Shown here: positions 23,301-34,921 of the stretch, piece by piece
Numbering within the stretch: the stretch's first letter is position 1
Layout: every line of letters starts with the position of its first letter
Source: Capra hircus
Taxonomy: Eukaryota; Chordata; Mammalia; Artiodactyla; Bovidae
Length of the DNA stretch: 64,000 nt
Direction of reading: 5' to 3'
NCBI RefSeq assembly: GCF_001704415.2
Contig: NC_030824.1
Span: 35,149,022 to 35,213,021, forward strand
The notes under the pieces: generated by a model
Databases searched by the model: none
What the model was told of the DNA's origin: nothing
The model's input: the letters and a program-made list of their open reading frames with translations, nothing else
Position numbers and translations under genes: made by a program

Positions 23301-23539
23301 CTGTGAGCTATAACTCTGAGTAGTTAACAATACATTAATTATTGCACTCTACATATGGTAGAACACAGGTTTTAAGTTTTGTTCCAACTCTACAATGACG
23401 TGGTTCTACTAATGTTAACAACTACTAGATAAGTAAGCACATCTTCTAAAGTTCCCAAAGGCTATCATCCTTCTACTAGACATGAAATCCTATAAGACCT
23501 TCCTTCTTCTCAATAACTCTATGAGGTAGTAGAGTGGTC

Positions 23540-23922
23540 CAGTTCAGTTCAGTGTAGTTGCTCAGTCCATGTCTGACTCTGTGTGATCCCATGGACTGAA
23601 GCATGCCAGGCCTCCCTGTCCATCACCAACTCCCAGAGTTTCCCAAAACTCATGTCCATTGAGTCAGTGATGTCATCCAATCATCTCATCCTCTGTCATC
23701 CCCTTCTCCTGCTGCCTCCAATCCCTCCCAGCATCAGGGTCTTTTCAAATGAGTCAGTTCTTTGCACGAGGTGGCCAAAGTACTGGAGTTTCGGCTTCAA
23801 CATCAGTCTTTCCAATGAACACTCAGGACTGATCTCCTTTAGGATGAAGTGGTTGGATCTCCTTGCAGTCCAAGGGGCTCTCAAGAGGCTTCTCCAACAC
23901 CATAGTGCAAGAGCATCAATTC
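23540..23922 (-). mobile_element. BovB (-) 3' fragment
   Basis: The minus-strand BovB tail is at 23540-23580 (AGTTCAGTTCAGTGTAGTTG), and the copy is truncated near 23922 at AAGAGCATCAATTCT. The minus-strand frame 23696-23884 holds the C-terminal RAPWTARRSNH and LKLQYFGHL-like codons. The plus-strand 118-codon frame is antisense. Confidence 0.9.
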
Positions 23923-24899
23923 TACTCTATGAAAAATAGAGTGGTATTGTACCCATCTACTAATGAGGAAACGGAGGCAGAATGTTAAGTGAACTTCACA
24001 CACTTAGAAAGTGACTGGGTCAAGACTTGAACACACGTACTGTGACTACAGATCATTTGCTCTTTAATGAATATCGGGTTATCTGACATGCATGAAGATA
24101 CCCTTTACTATCTTTTACCATTAAAAAAATGTGTGAATCTTATTTTACAAGATTTCCTAGAAATGTCTTATTAGTTAAATATATATATATATATCCAAAG
24201 ACCTTTTAGTTTCTTTGTTCTCCACCTCTGCCTAGCAAAATGTTTTCTAAGATGAGTTAATTGTCTGCAGTAGCTAAATGGGGCAGCAGCTATTCTGATA
24301 CAGACAGAGCAATCCACAGTCTGTCTCCATTCTATGAAAGCAAAACTGCATGGTCTATAAGTGGTAAATGTGGCAGTAAAATGAAAAAGAAAGTGCCCAG
24401 AAAAAAAAGGGTCAAAATTTCTTACTAAAACATCATTTTCAGAAGAACAGTTTCAGGGAATATAGGAATTCCTATATAGTATATAGGAATATTTTATCAA
24501 GTAAGTTGAATGTATTTCACATAAATGAAATATTTAGTTTCCAATATTAAGTAGCTATTACATCAATCATACCCAAAAAGGTGCTATATGAATGAATAAT
24601 GGGGACAGTTGTATGTATAGAAAGAAAGTACAAAAGAAGTTATTAACGAAGAAATATTTGTAAAATAAATATAATTTAAATTAGCATAAGTAAAATTATG
24701 CAATTTTAATTTGAGTCAGTGAAAAGGCAGCTACAATTAAGCCTAATGTGTTTGGTAGAAATGTTGTCTAAATAAGTGAGAAAAAAATGTACTTATATGA
24801 AATGTTAAAATCATTAATATTTTAAAATACCAATGTGTCATTGAAACTTGTTGGAAGAGTTTTAATGGAATACAGAACGTCAGTTCTTATTGATACAAT
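23923..24899. other. Unassigned AT-rich stretch with (AT)n
   Basis: No gene or repeat family was recognised. A short (AT)n run lies at 24178-24195. Confidence 0.45.
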
Positions 24900-24951
24900 T
24901 CAAATTGTCCAGTGTCCAAGTTACTATCAGCCTAGCTTGGGCTATGATAAA

Positions 24952-25150
24952 GTGAAATTGAAAGTTGCTCAGCCGTGTGCAACTTTTTGAGACCCCATTT
25001 ACTATACAGTTCATGGAATTCTCCAGGCCAGAATACTGGAGTGCATTGCCATTCCCTTCTCCATGGGATCTTCCCGACCCAGAGATCAAACCCAGGTCTC
25101 CCTCATTGCAGGTGGATTCTTTCACCAACTGAGCCACCAGGGAAGCCCTA
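24952..25150 (-). mobile_element. Bov-tA SINE with exact target-site duplication
   Basis: This is a minus-strand Bov-tA (GTTGCTCAGCCGTGTGCAAC at 24964 to GAGCCACCAGGGAAGCCC at 25131). GGCTATGATAAA at 24940-24951 is repeated at 25151-25162. It is inserted in the old L2. Confidence 0.95.
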
Positions 25151-25375
25151 GGCTATGATAAAAGCTTCCTTATTAGTCTCCTGGCATCCAGCTTCCTCCT
25201 CCTGCAATCTACGCTGCAGTCAGTTATCTTTCCAAAATGCAAATACAATCACATAAATCCTTTCTGAAACCTTGCGCTAGTTTCTGACTACTCTTAGGGA
25301 AGCAGACAAAAATAAATCCTCAATATGGTCTATCAGACTCTGTAGCCTATATCTTTCTATTTCCCTATTCTCATC

Positions 25376-25573
25376 TTGGGCTTCCCTGGTGGCTTAGCTG
25401 GTAAAGAATGCTCCTGCAGTGTGGGAGACCTGGATTCAATCCCTGAGTTGGGAAGATCCCCTGGAGAACAGAAAGGCTATTCACTCTAGTATTCTGGCCT
25501 GAAGAATTCCATGGACTGTATAGTGCATGGGGTCACAAAGAGTCAGACATGCCTGAGCAACTTTCATTTTCAC
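25376..25573 (+). mobile_element. Bov-tA SINE with target-site duplication
   Basis: The plus-strand head is GGGCTTCCCTGGTGGCTTAG, with a B-box-like GATTCAATCCC at about 25433, and a BovA body to GAGTCAGACATGCCTGAGCA. ATTCTCATC at 25367-25375 is repeated at 25574-25582. Confidence 0.93.
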
Positions 25574-26070
25574 ATTCTCATCCCAAGCACACTCTGTCCC
25601 TGCCCTAGCTAGACATGACTTTTTCAAATGTGTAAAATCTCATGTTCCCTCCGATTCCAGACTCTGTCTAATCATTGCTCTTTGCTTGGTATCATGTTAC
25701 ATGACCTTCCCCAGCCACTTATACATAATCAACAATTCTCCATTTTCACATCTCACTAGAACTGTAATCTTCTCAGGCAGCTTTTGCTTTCCCCCTAAGG
25801 TAATTCTTTTCTTCTTGTTGTTGCTGTTGTCACACTCTTATTAATTTATGTTCCTCTCCATTGAGTATTTATGTATATTAGTCTGTAACCATACATTTGT
25901 TTATATTCATTTGATTAATGTCTGTCTCCTGTCCTTATATTAAATTTAAAGCTTTCTAAGATCCTAAAATCTGTGACTGCTTATTTTTCATTCACCATTA
26001 TATCTTCATATCTAGTGATAAGACTGAACACATCACCAGCAGTCAGTAGATATTTATTTGACAATTGACA

Positions 26071-27340
26071 GAAAACTTTAACAAAAATAGTATAAAATAT
26101 ACAAGTTGGATCTTTGGATTTTTAAATTGAATTTATATTCAGATAAAAAGTTATCATATTCAGGTAATATGGTTAATAATCAGGTTAAGTCATCTTTCTG
26201 TTCATTGTTCTATTGTTTTAGTCTAGGAAATGTATGAGATATTATTCTTAGTGCCTCTCATAAACAGATGCTACTACCAGTCTGGGCTCCCTGGACATAA
26301 ATGGAGCTACAAAGGTTGCTGTCCTCATAGGAAAAGTAAATAAAAGGTTCAGTCTTGGCTTTCATATCAGGAAATTCCTCTGGCCATTGACTCAGTGTCC
26401 ACTCTCACTGAATAAACTACTGATACTAAACCAAATGTACCACTTACTGTCCTTTCAATAGTCAACATTCAAAATTTAGAGTCCCAGTATCCCATTTTTT
26501 AGATTTCTCTTATTTCCAAGTGGCATGTAATGTTCTTGAGCCCAATCTATCACCTTTTCTTTTCTCCCAACTCTGTCCTCCACAACGATTTTTTTCCATC
26601 TTCTTCTGGGTCCCTTATGTCAGTAAATTTTCCCACTATTTCCATTCATTAACAAAAGACTGTCTCTATTCTCAAAATAATGTCTTTTTGCAGGACACTC
26701 AACTATATTTCAGACTTGTGCACTGATGCTAATTCAAGCAATAGCTATGGTGACTATGCACATAGGTCTTCCTTCAGTATACTGGAGTTTAAATACAAAT
26801 ACTTGTATTTAATCATTGGTTCATGATCATCTATGATCACCTAACTGATATCATCTGTGAACAGCTCTTCTCACAGTCCCAGAAACATAATATAATCAAG
26901 CAGTATAGAAAATTCTATCATTCCAGACCATTACCACCTCACCTTTTCTATTATTAGTAAAAAATAAAAATAAAAAGTAAACAATCCTTTGAAGCTAATA
27001 AAATCTGAAATTATACTGTGCCTTTGCACTTTGCCTTTAGCTACAGATGTTATAGTCATGACCCATTCACTGAAATGTTAATATATATCTCAGTCTATCT
27101 TCTACCCTTATTATTCTTGAGTGATTTCAACATCCCATTGGTAGATGCATCCAATAATTTTGCTTGTCAAAAGTGTATTCTGAGTAGTATCTGTCTGGTT
27201 ACAATTCCTGGAAGCAGTGTGACTTTGTGGCACTTAAACCCAGAGGTGGGCAGACAAAACTATTGCCCCCAGAGCCTTTGTTCCTATACTAAATATGGAG
27301 CATTTTCTTACTAAACACAGGTGGGCAGATTAAGTCATAG
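26071..27340. other. Unassigned stretch, possible L2/CR1 endonuclease trace
   Basis: I see no gene. A 98-codon plus-strand frame at 27018-27314 contains LSDFNIPLVDASNNFA, which resembles the GDFNI-type motif of LINE endonucleases of the L2/CR1 group. The resemblance is short and the surrounding frame does not extend it, so it is only a hint of an old LINE. Confidence 0.3.
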
Positions 27341-29089
27341 TCAGGACTTCAGGTAGCTTCCAGCCCCTCCCAAATGGAGGGCCTTTTTGGGAAAATGAAA
27401 GTAGCCTGGAGTGGCCTTTCCCCCTTACGCCCAGGCAAGGAGACTGAGTCATAGTCTTAGCCATTGTGGAGAATGTCTTTTGGCTTCATCTGTACTCTTG
27501 GGAGCTGTGCAGCCCAGAGGAACTTAAGCTGAGAGGTGAACAGGCAGAGGAATAACGATATTTTGCAGAGCAAATTCTTGTGGCTATATTCAACTAGGGA
27601 ACTAGGGGAGCAAATTGGCTTGAGTTCAGACAGCAAGCAAAGAGCTTTACCAGCTTCAGAATTGCTTTCCCTACTGAGCCTGGGCAAGAAATCTCATTTG
27701 AAGCCCCATTCAACATTGAGCTTGCCCAACCAGTGAACCTAACCAGAGCACATGGAAGCTGTGTAGCCCATTCAGCAGTACAGTGGCACTTGAGCAAAGA
27801 GCAGGGCTTTTCCATCTGTAGAGAAAAGCCAAAGATCTCACCTGACCAGGTAACTCAGTGAACACTCTGGCCTGATTCAGGTCTTCAAACAATAATCTTT
27901 GCAGGCCCTGGGTCCTGTCCTACAGGGAAGCTACTTTATAGATCCATTTGTTACTGAATATAGTAATAAATTTCAATTATCTAGCAAATCTGACCAGAGA
28001 GTCTAGGTAAGGTAAAGTCTATCCTAGACACTTGTGTAGATAAGGAACAAAACCAGCAGTCTTATTTAACTATTCTCAGCTTGTGACACAATCACCATTT
28101 CTATCCTCAGAGATTGAACAATTGCTTCACTCCAAACCAGATCATAACAGCAAGCCCCACTTGCCCAAAAATATTATCAGCAGACACACACAGACACCCA
28201 AACTGAGTTGACTGATGAAGAACTGTCTCTAACATTGCAAACTTATAAAGTCTAGAAGAGAAACTCAATTACCCAAATTTGCAGATACCAATCTAAAGAA
28301 TAGAGGATCGTGAAAAAAAAAATCAGCTAAAAATTATACCATCAAAATGAACTAATAAAGCCCCAACAATTAACCATAAAGAAAAGGAGATCTATGAATT
28401 GTCAGACAAAGAATTCAGAATAATCCTCTTGAGTAAGTTTAGCAAACCACAAGAAAATACAGATGGATAACTAAACAAATTTAGGAAAATAATGCAAGAA
28501 CAAAATGAGAAGTTCAACACGGAAATGGAAACCCATTTAAAAAAATAAATTTATGTTTATTTTAGAACTTAAAGACATAAATCTCAGAGCTGAAAAACAT
28601 AGTAATTGCACTGTAGAGTTAATTAGATGATTTCAAAAGTAAACTCTACATGCAGAAAAAATAAATAACCATTTGGAGGTGATACACTGAAAAATTACCC
28701 AGGTAGTGGGCAAAAAGGAAAAATAGTGAAAACAGGAAAAAACTGTAGGAACTATGGATCAGAATGAAAGGAAGCAACACCTGCATTGTGGGAATTCCAG
28801 GAGGAGAAGAAATAGAGAAAGAGACAGAAAATATATTTAAAGCAATAATGGCTGAAAACTTCCTTGGACAACCAGATCCATGAGTCCCAAGGATATCCCA
28901 AATATATTGAAGCCAAATAGGGCTACACTGATACACATTATAATTAAACTGTCAGAAGTCAAAGACAAAGAACGAATTTTAAAAGCAGCAAGAGGAAATA
29001 GAGAAGCAATATACAGGAGAACTTCCCATTACACAATTTCTCATCAGAAACTTTCAGGCCAAGAGAGGATGGGATAGCATATTCAAAAT
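27341..29089 (+). mobile_element. Old L1, 5' UTR-like region and ORF1 remnant
   Basis: From about 28300 the sequence is recognisably L1 ORF1 in plus orientation, with many stops: AAAGGAGATCTATGAATTGT, ATTCCAGGAGGAGAAGAAAT, then the conserved C-terminal part. The frame 28880-29077 encodes SEVKDKERILKAARGN, the ORF1 C-terminal motif. It breaks at 29089, exactly where the Tigger transposon starts. The part 27341-28300 is GC-richer and is called 5' UTR only from its position. Confidence 0.65.
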
Positions 29090-29274
29090 ATGGGCATACC
29101 TTGGAGAAATTGTGGCTTTTGCTCCAGATTACTGCAATAAAGTAAATATTGAGAATAGATCATCACACTGTACTTTTTGGCTTTCCAGTGCATAAAAAAA
29201 TTTTTTATACTAGTGTAATCTATTAAGTGTGAAATAGCCATGTACATATTTTATTATAAAAATAATTTGTTGCT
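29090..29274 (-). mobile_element. Tigger-like DNA transposon, segment 1 (3' end)
   Basis: The terminal sequence TGGGCATACCTTGGAGAAAT, preceded by TA, starts the element. It continues with CAGATTACTGCAATAAAGTA and CTTTCCAGTGCATAAA, typical of Tigger ends. The opposite end of the element is at 45032 (AAGGTATACTG, followed by TA), so the termini are inverted repeats with a TA duplication as expected of the pogo/Tigger group. The transposase direction is minus. Confidence 0.85.
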
Positions 29275-29646
29275 TACGCATCCATTCCCTATGTCTGCAT
29301 CTCTACTCCTGCCCTGCAATTACATTCATCTGTACCATTTTTCTAGATTCCACATACATGTTTTAAGAATGAACTGAGACATTAAGATTAACATACTGTA
29401 GTGGTGGGAAATAAACCAAAAAAAAAAAAAAAGGTTGACATATGTGCACTATCATGCTTTGTAAAACAGATATCTAGTGGGAACCTACTGTATTGCGCAG
29501 AGCACATAGTTTGTGCTATGTGGTGACCTAGAAGTATGGAAGGAGTTGGGGGAGGGGATGCATATATACATATGGCTGATTCACATCACTGTACAGCAGA
29601 AACTAACACAACAGTGTAAAACGATTATATTCTAATAATTTAAAAA
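29275..29646 (+). mobile_element. L1 3' end with inverted 5' piece, inside Tigger
   Basis: AAAAATAATTTGTTGCT at 29258-29274 is repeated with one change at 29647-29663 and brackets the insertion. The first part (about 29275-29375, CCCTATGTCTGCATCTCTAC ... TTTTTCTAGATTCCACATAC) is L1 sequence in minus orientation. The rest (29440-29646: CATATGGCTGATTCACATCA, CTGTACAGCAGAAACTAACA, A tail) is the L1 3' UTR in plus orientation. This is the 5'-inversion pattern of twin priming. Confidence 0.82.
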
Positions 29647-29663
29647 AAAAATAATTTATTGCT

Positions 29664-31114
29664 GAAAATGCTAACCATTATCTGAGCCTTCAATGATTCA
29701 TAATCTTTTTCTTGGTGGAGGGTCTTGCTCTTAAAGTCAATGGTTACTAAATGATCAGGGTGGTTACTGCAGGATCAGCTGGTGGTGGAAATAAATTAAG
29801 ACAACAATGAAGTTTGCTGCATTAATTGTCTCTCCTGTTTGGAAGCAATTTCTCTATAGCATACAACACTGGTTGACAGCATTTTACTCATAGTAGAACT
29901 TCTTTCAAAATTGCAGACTTTCCTCTCAAACACTGCCACTTCATCAACTAAAATTTTTAAATATTCCAATCCTATGTTGTTATTTCAACAGACTTCATTT
30001 TCACCAGAAGTAGATCATATCTCAAGAAATCACTTTTCATTGCTTACCCATAAGAGGCAATTCTGCATATATGCAAGTTTTATGATGAGACTGTAGTAAT
30101 TCACATTTTTATATTTTTAGGGTCCACTTCTAATTCTAGTTCTTTTGTTATTTCCACTACATCTACAGTTACTTCCTCTTCTGAAATCTTGAACCCTTAA
30201 AGTTATCCATGAGGGTTGGAATCAACATTTTTCAAACTTCTCTTAGTGTCCATGAATCACAAATATCCTTAATGGCATTTAATATGGTGAACCCTTCCAA
30301 GAAAGCTTTCAACTTACTTTGCCCAGCTTTATCAGAGGAATCACTAAAAAACAGCTATGGACTTACAAAACGTATTCCTTAAAAAATAAGACCTGAAGAT
30401 CAAAATTACTGCTTAATCCATGGGCTGCAGAAAGATTTCTGTGATAGCAGCCCTGAAAACAATATTAATCTCATTGTCCATGTATAAAAGAACAATTAGA
30501 TAACCAGGTGCCTTGTCAATGAATAGTTATATTTTGAAAGGAATATTCTTTTCTGAGCAATAGGTCTCAAGAGTGAGTTTAAAATACTCAGTAAAGCATG
30601 TTGTAAATAAATATATTGTAATCCAAGCTTTGTTATTGCTTTCACAGAGCACGAGCAGAGTAGATTTAACATAATGTTTAAGGGACTTGGGATTTTCAAA
30701 GTGCTCATTTACATTTCAAAGTAAATGAGCACTGGCTTCAACTTAAAGTCATCAGATGCATTAGCCCCTAACAAGAGAATCAGCCTGTCTTTTGAAGATG
30801 GAAATTGACTTTTCCTCTCTACTTCTGAAGTTCTTATATAACATCTTCTTCCAATAGAAGGCTGTTTTGTCTACACTGTCAACCTGCTGTTTAGTGTAGT
30901 CACCGTTATTAATCATTAGTTATTTAGTTCTTAGTTAGTTCTTCTGTATAGCTCATTATAGATTTTACATCAACACTTAGTTTGATTTTGATATTATGGA
31001 GAAATTATGGATATGATTTCTTTTCTTAAACCACACGATCCAACCTCTACTAGCTTCAAACTCTTCCTCGGCAGCTTCCCCACCTCTCTTGGCCTTCATA
31101 GAATTGAAGAGAGT
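29664..31114 (-). mobile_element. Tigger-like DNA transposon, segment 2 (transposase body)
   Basis: This is the body of the Tigger element, continuing straight on from segment 1 after the L1 (GCTGAAAATGCTAACCATTA, GAGCCTTCAATGATTCATAA). It contains the decayed transposase gene on the minus strand, with no frame longer than about 70 codons (30496-30708). It ends at GAATTGAAGAGAGTTA, where a BovB is inserted. Confidence 0.8.
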
Positions 31115-34100
31115 TATGGCAAACCATTTCAGTATTCTTGCTTCGAGACTCCCATGAACAGTAGGAAAAGGCAAAATGACAGGATACGGAAGGAGGAACT
31201 CCCCAGGTTGGTAGGTGCCCAATATGCTACTGGAGATCCGTGGAGAAATAACTCCAGAAAGAATGAAGGGATGGAGCCAAAGCAAAAACAATACCCAGTT
31301 GTGGATGTGACTGGTGATGGAAGTAGGGTCTGATGTTGTAAAGAGCAATATTGCATAGGAACCTGGAATGTCAGGTCCATGAATCAAGGCAAATTAGAAG
31401 TCGTCAAACAGGAGATGGCCAGAGTGAATGTCAACATTCTAGGAATCAGTGAACTAAAATGAACTGGAATGGGTGAATTTAACTCAGATGACCATTATAT
31501 CTACTACTGTGGGCAGGAATCCCTTAGAAGAAATGGAGTAGCCATCATGGTCAACAAAAAAGTCCAAAATGCAGTACTTGGATGCAATCTCAAAAACGAC
31601 AGCATGATCTCTGTTCATTTCCAAGGCAAACCATTCAATATCACAGTAATCCAAGCCTATGCCCCAACTGGTAACACCGAAGAAGCTGAAGTTGAATGGT
31701 TCTATGAAGACCTACAAGACCTTTTAGAACTAACACCCAGAAAAGATGTCCATTTCATTATAGGGGACTAAAATGCAAAAGTAAGAAGTCAAGAAACACC
31801 TAGGGTAACAGGCAAATTTGGCCTTGGAATACGGAATGAAGCAGGGCAAAGGCTAATAGAAAACGCACTGGTTATAGCAAGCACCCTCTTTCAACAACAC
31901 AAAAGACTCTATATATGGACATCACCAGATGGTCAACACTGAAATCATATTGATTATATTCTTTGCAGCCAAAGATAGAGAAGCTCTATACAGTCAGCAA
32001 AAACAAGACCAGGAGCTGACTGTGGCTCAGACCATGAACTCCTTATTGCCAAATTCAGACTTAAATTGAAGAAAGTGGGGGAACCATTAGACCATTCAGG
32101 TATAACCTAAATAAGATCACTTATGGAGAAGTGAGAAATAGAATTAAGGGACTAGATCTGATAGACAGACTGCCTGATGAACTATGGATGGAGGTTCATG
32201 GCATTGTACAGGAGACAGGGATCAAGACCACCGCCATGGAAAAGAAATGCAAAAAACAAAATGGCTGTCTGGGGAGGCCAAAATAGCTGTGAAAAGAAGA
32301 GAAGTGAAAAGCCAAGGAGAAAAGGAAAGATATAAGCATCTGAATGCAGAGTTCCAAAGAATAGCAAGGAGAGATAAGAAAGCCTTCTTCAGCGATCAGT
32401 GCAAAGAAATAGAGGAATACAACAGAATAGGAAAGACTAGAGGTTTCTTCAAGAAAATTAGAGATACCAAGGAAACATTTCATGCAAAGATGGTCTCGAT
32501 AAATGACAGAAGTGGTATAGACTACCACAATCAGAAGAGGTGGCAAGAATACACAGAACTGAACAAAAAGAGATCTTCATGACCAAGATAATCACAATGG
32601 TGTGATCAAGCACCTAGAGCCAGATATCCTGGAATGTGAAGTAAGTGGGCCTTAGAAAGGATCACTATGAACAAAGCTAGTGGAGGTGATGGAATTCCAG
32701 TTGAACTATTACAAATCCTGAAAGATGATGCTGTGAAAGTGCTTCATTCAATATGCCAGCAAATTTGGAAAACTCAGCAGTAGCCACAGGACTGGAAAAG
32801 GTCAGTTTCATTCCCATCCCAAAGAAAGGCTATGCCAAAGAATGCTTAAACTAGCACACAATTGCACTCATCTCACACACTAGTAAAGTAATGTTCAAAA
32901 TTCTCCAAGCCAGGCTTCAGCAATACATGAACCATGAACTTCCAGATGTTCAAGCTGGTTTTAGAAAAAGCAGAGGAACCAGAGATCAAATTGCTAACAT
33001 CTGCTGGATCATCAAAAAAGCAAGAGAGTTCCAGAAAAACATCTATTTCTGCTTTACTGATTATGCCGAAGCATTTGACTGCGTGGATCATTGTAAACTC
33101 TGGAAGATTCTGAAATAGATGGGAATACCAGACCACCTGACCTGCTTCTTGAGAAATCTGTATGCAGGTCAGGAAGCAACAGTTAGAACTGGACACGGAA
33201 CAACAGACTGGTTCCAAATAGGAAAAGGAGTACGTCAAGGCTGTATATTGTCACCCTGCTTATTTAACTTCTATGCAGAGTACATCATGAGAAATGCTGG
33301 GCTGAAAGAAGCATAAGCTGGAATCAAGATTGCTGGGAGAAATATCAATAACCTCAGATATGCAGATGAAACCACCCTTATGGCAGAAAGTGAAGAGGAA
33401 CTATAAAGCCTCTTGATGAAAGTGAAAGAGGAGAGCTAAAATGTTGACTTAAAGCTCAACATTCAGAAAATGAAGATCATGGCATCTGGTCCTATCACTT
33501 CATGGGAAATAGATGGGGAAACAGTGGAAACAGTGTCAGACTTTATTGTTTTGGGCTCCAAAATCACTGCAGATAGTGATTACAGCCATGAAATTAAAAG
33601 ACACTTACTCCTTGGAAGAACAGTTATGACAAACCTAGATAGTATATTGAAAAGCAGAGACATTACTTTGCCAACAAAGGTCCCTCTAGTCAAGGCTATG
33701 GTTTTTCCAGTGGTCAGGTATGGATGTGAGAGTTGGACTGTGAAGAAAGCTGAGCACCGAAGAATTGATGCTTTTGAACTGTGGTGTTGGAGAAGACTCT
33801 TGAGAGTCCCTTGGACTGCAAGGAGATCCAACCAGTCCATTCTAAAGGAGATCAATCCTTGGTGTCATTGTAAGGACTGATGTTAAAGCTGAAACTCCAA
33901 TATTTTGGCCACCTCGTGTGAAGAGTTGACTCATTGGAAAAGACTGATGCTGGGAGGGTTTGGGGGCAGGAGTAGAAGGGGACGACAGGGGGTGAGATGG
34001 CTGGATGGCATCACAGACTCAATGCACATGAGTGTGAGTAAACTCCGGGAATTAGTGATGGACAGGGAGGCCTGGCGTGCTGCAATTCATGGGGTCACAA

Positions 34101-34140
34101 ATAGTTGGACACGATTGAGTGACTGAACTGAACTGACCTA
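31115..34140 (+). mobile_element. BovB (+), about 3 kb, inside Tigger
   Basis: This is a nearly complete BovB, slightly 5'-truncated (starts ATGGCAAACCATTTCAGTAT) and ending in ACTGAACTGAACTGACC near 34140. It covers the endonuclease, RT and C-terminal coding parts in order. It lies between two parts of the Tigger that would otherwise be adjacent (GAGAGTTA before, GAGAGCCTTTCTCAGTG after). I could not define a clean target duplication. Confidence 0.92.
31469..34126 (+). pseudogene. BovB ORF2 (endonuclease-RT), broken
   Basis: The endonuclease part (frame 31469-31771) has NSDDHYIYYCGQESL, SVHFQGKPFNITVIQAYAPT and the catalytic-type FIIGD, followed by a stop where the family has a tryptophan. 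Further coding lies at 32184-32582 and at 32891-33118 (AGFRKSRGTRDQ; FTDYAEAFDCVDH). Frame 33119-33316 holds QGCILSPCLFN. At about 33358-33372 the catalytic motif is changed: the codons read YADE instead of YADD. C-terminal parts are at 33470-33880 and 33905-34126. At least five stops or frameshifts, plus the altered catalytic motif, make it non-functional. Confidence 0.9.
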
Positions 34141-34376
34141 AACTGAGAGCCTTTCTCAGTGTTAGTTTTTGTCTTAAGGTAATGTGGTGCCTGGTTTGAT
34201 CTTTTATCTTGACCACTAAAACTTTATCCATATCAGTAAAAGGCCTGTTTTACTTTCTTATCACTTGTGTGTTCACTAGAAAAGCAGTCTTAATTTCCTT
34301 CTAGGACTTTTTCTTCACATTCACAAATTAGCTAACTGTTCAACACAAGAGACATAGCTGTTAGCCAGTGACTTTC
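34141..34376 (-). mobile_element. Tigger-like DNA transposon, segment 3
   Basis: This short Tigger piece lies between the BovB and the full L1. It resumes with GAGAGCCTTTCTCAGTGTTA and contains ACCACTAAAACTTTATCCAT and TTCACATTCACAAATTAGCT. It ends in TTAGCCAGTGACTTTC (34361-34376), one copy of the L1 target duplication. Confidence 0.85.
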
Positions 34377-34921
34377 TATTTCATTTTTCTTATTAATTTA
34401 TTTATTTTTACTTTACAATATTGTATTGGTTTTACCATACATTGACTTGAATCTGCCATGGGTGTACATGTGTTCACCATCCTGAACCCCCCTCCCACCT
34501 CCCTTCCTGTATCATCCCTCTGGGTCATCCCAGTGCACCAGCCCCAAGCACCCTGTATCATGCATCAAACCTAGACTGGCGATTCATTTCCCATATGATA
34601 TTTTACATGTTTCAATGCCATTCTCCCATATCATCCAATCCTCATCCTCTCCCACAGAGTCCAAAAAACTGTTCAATACATCTGTGTCTCTTTTGCTGTC
34701 TCGCATACAAGGTTATCATTAGCTTCTTTCTAAATTCTATATATATGTGTTAGTATACTGTATTGGTATTCTTCTTTCTGGCTTACTTCACTCTGTATAA
34801 TAGGCTCCAGTTTCATCCACCTCATTAGAACTGATTCAAATGTATTGTTTTTAATGGTTGAGTAATACTCCATTGTGTATGTGTACCACAGCTTTCTTAT
34901 CCATTCATCTGTTCATAGACA

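Larger units (their letters stand above)
24900..26070 (+). mobile_element. Old L2 LINE 3' part, interrupted by two SINEs
   Basis: The DNA around two SINEs reads as one diverged L2-type 3' end. It has a pyrimidine-rich stretch with CTCCTGGCATCCAGCTTCC (25180) and TTTCCAAAATGCAAATACAA (25229), then after the second SINE a run ending TCACCATTATATCTTCATAT (25992) and TCAGTAGATATTTATTTG (26043). These match the remembered order of the L2 3' end. Divergence is high. Confidence 0.5.
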
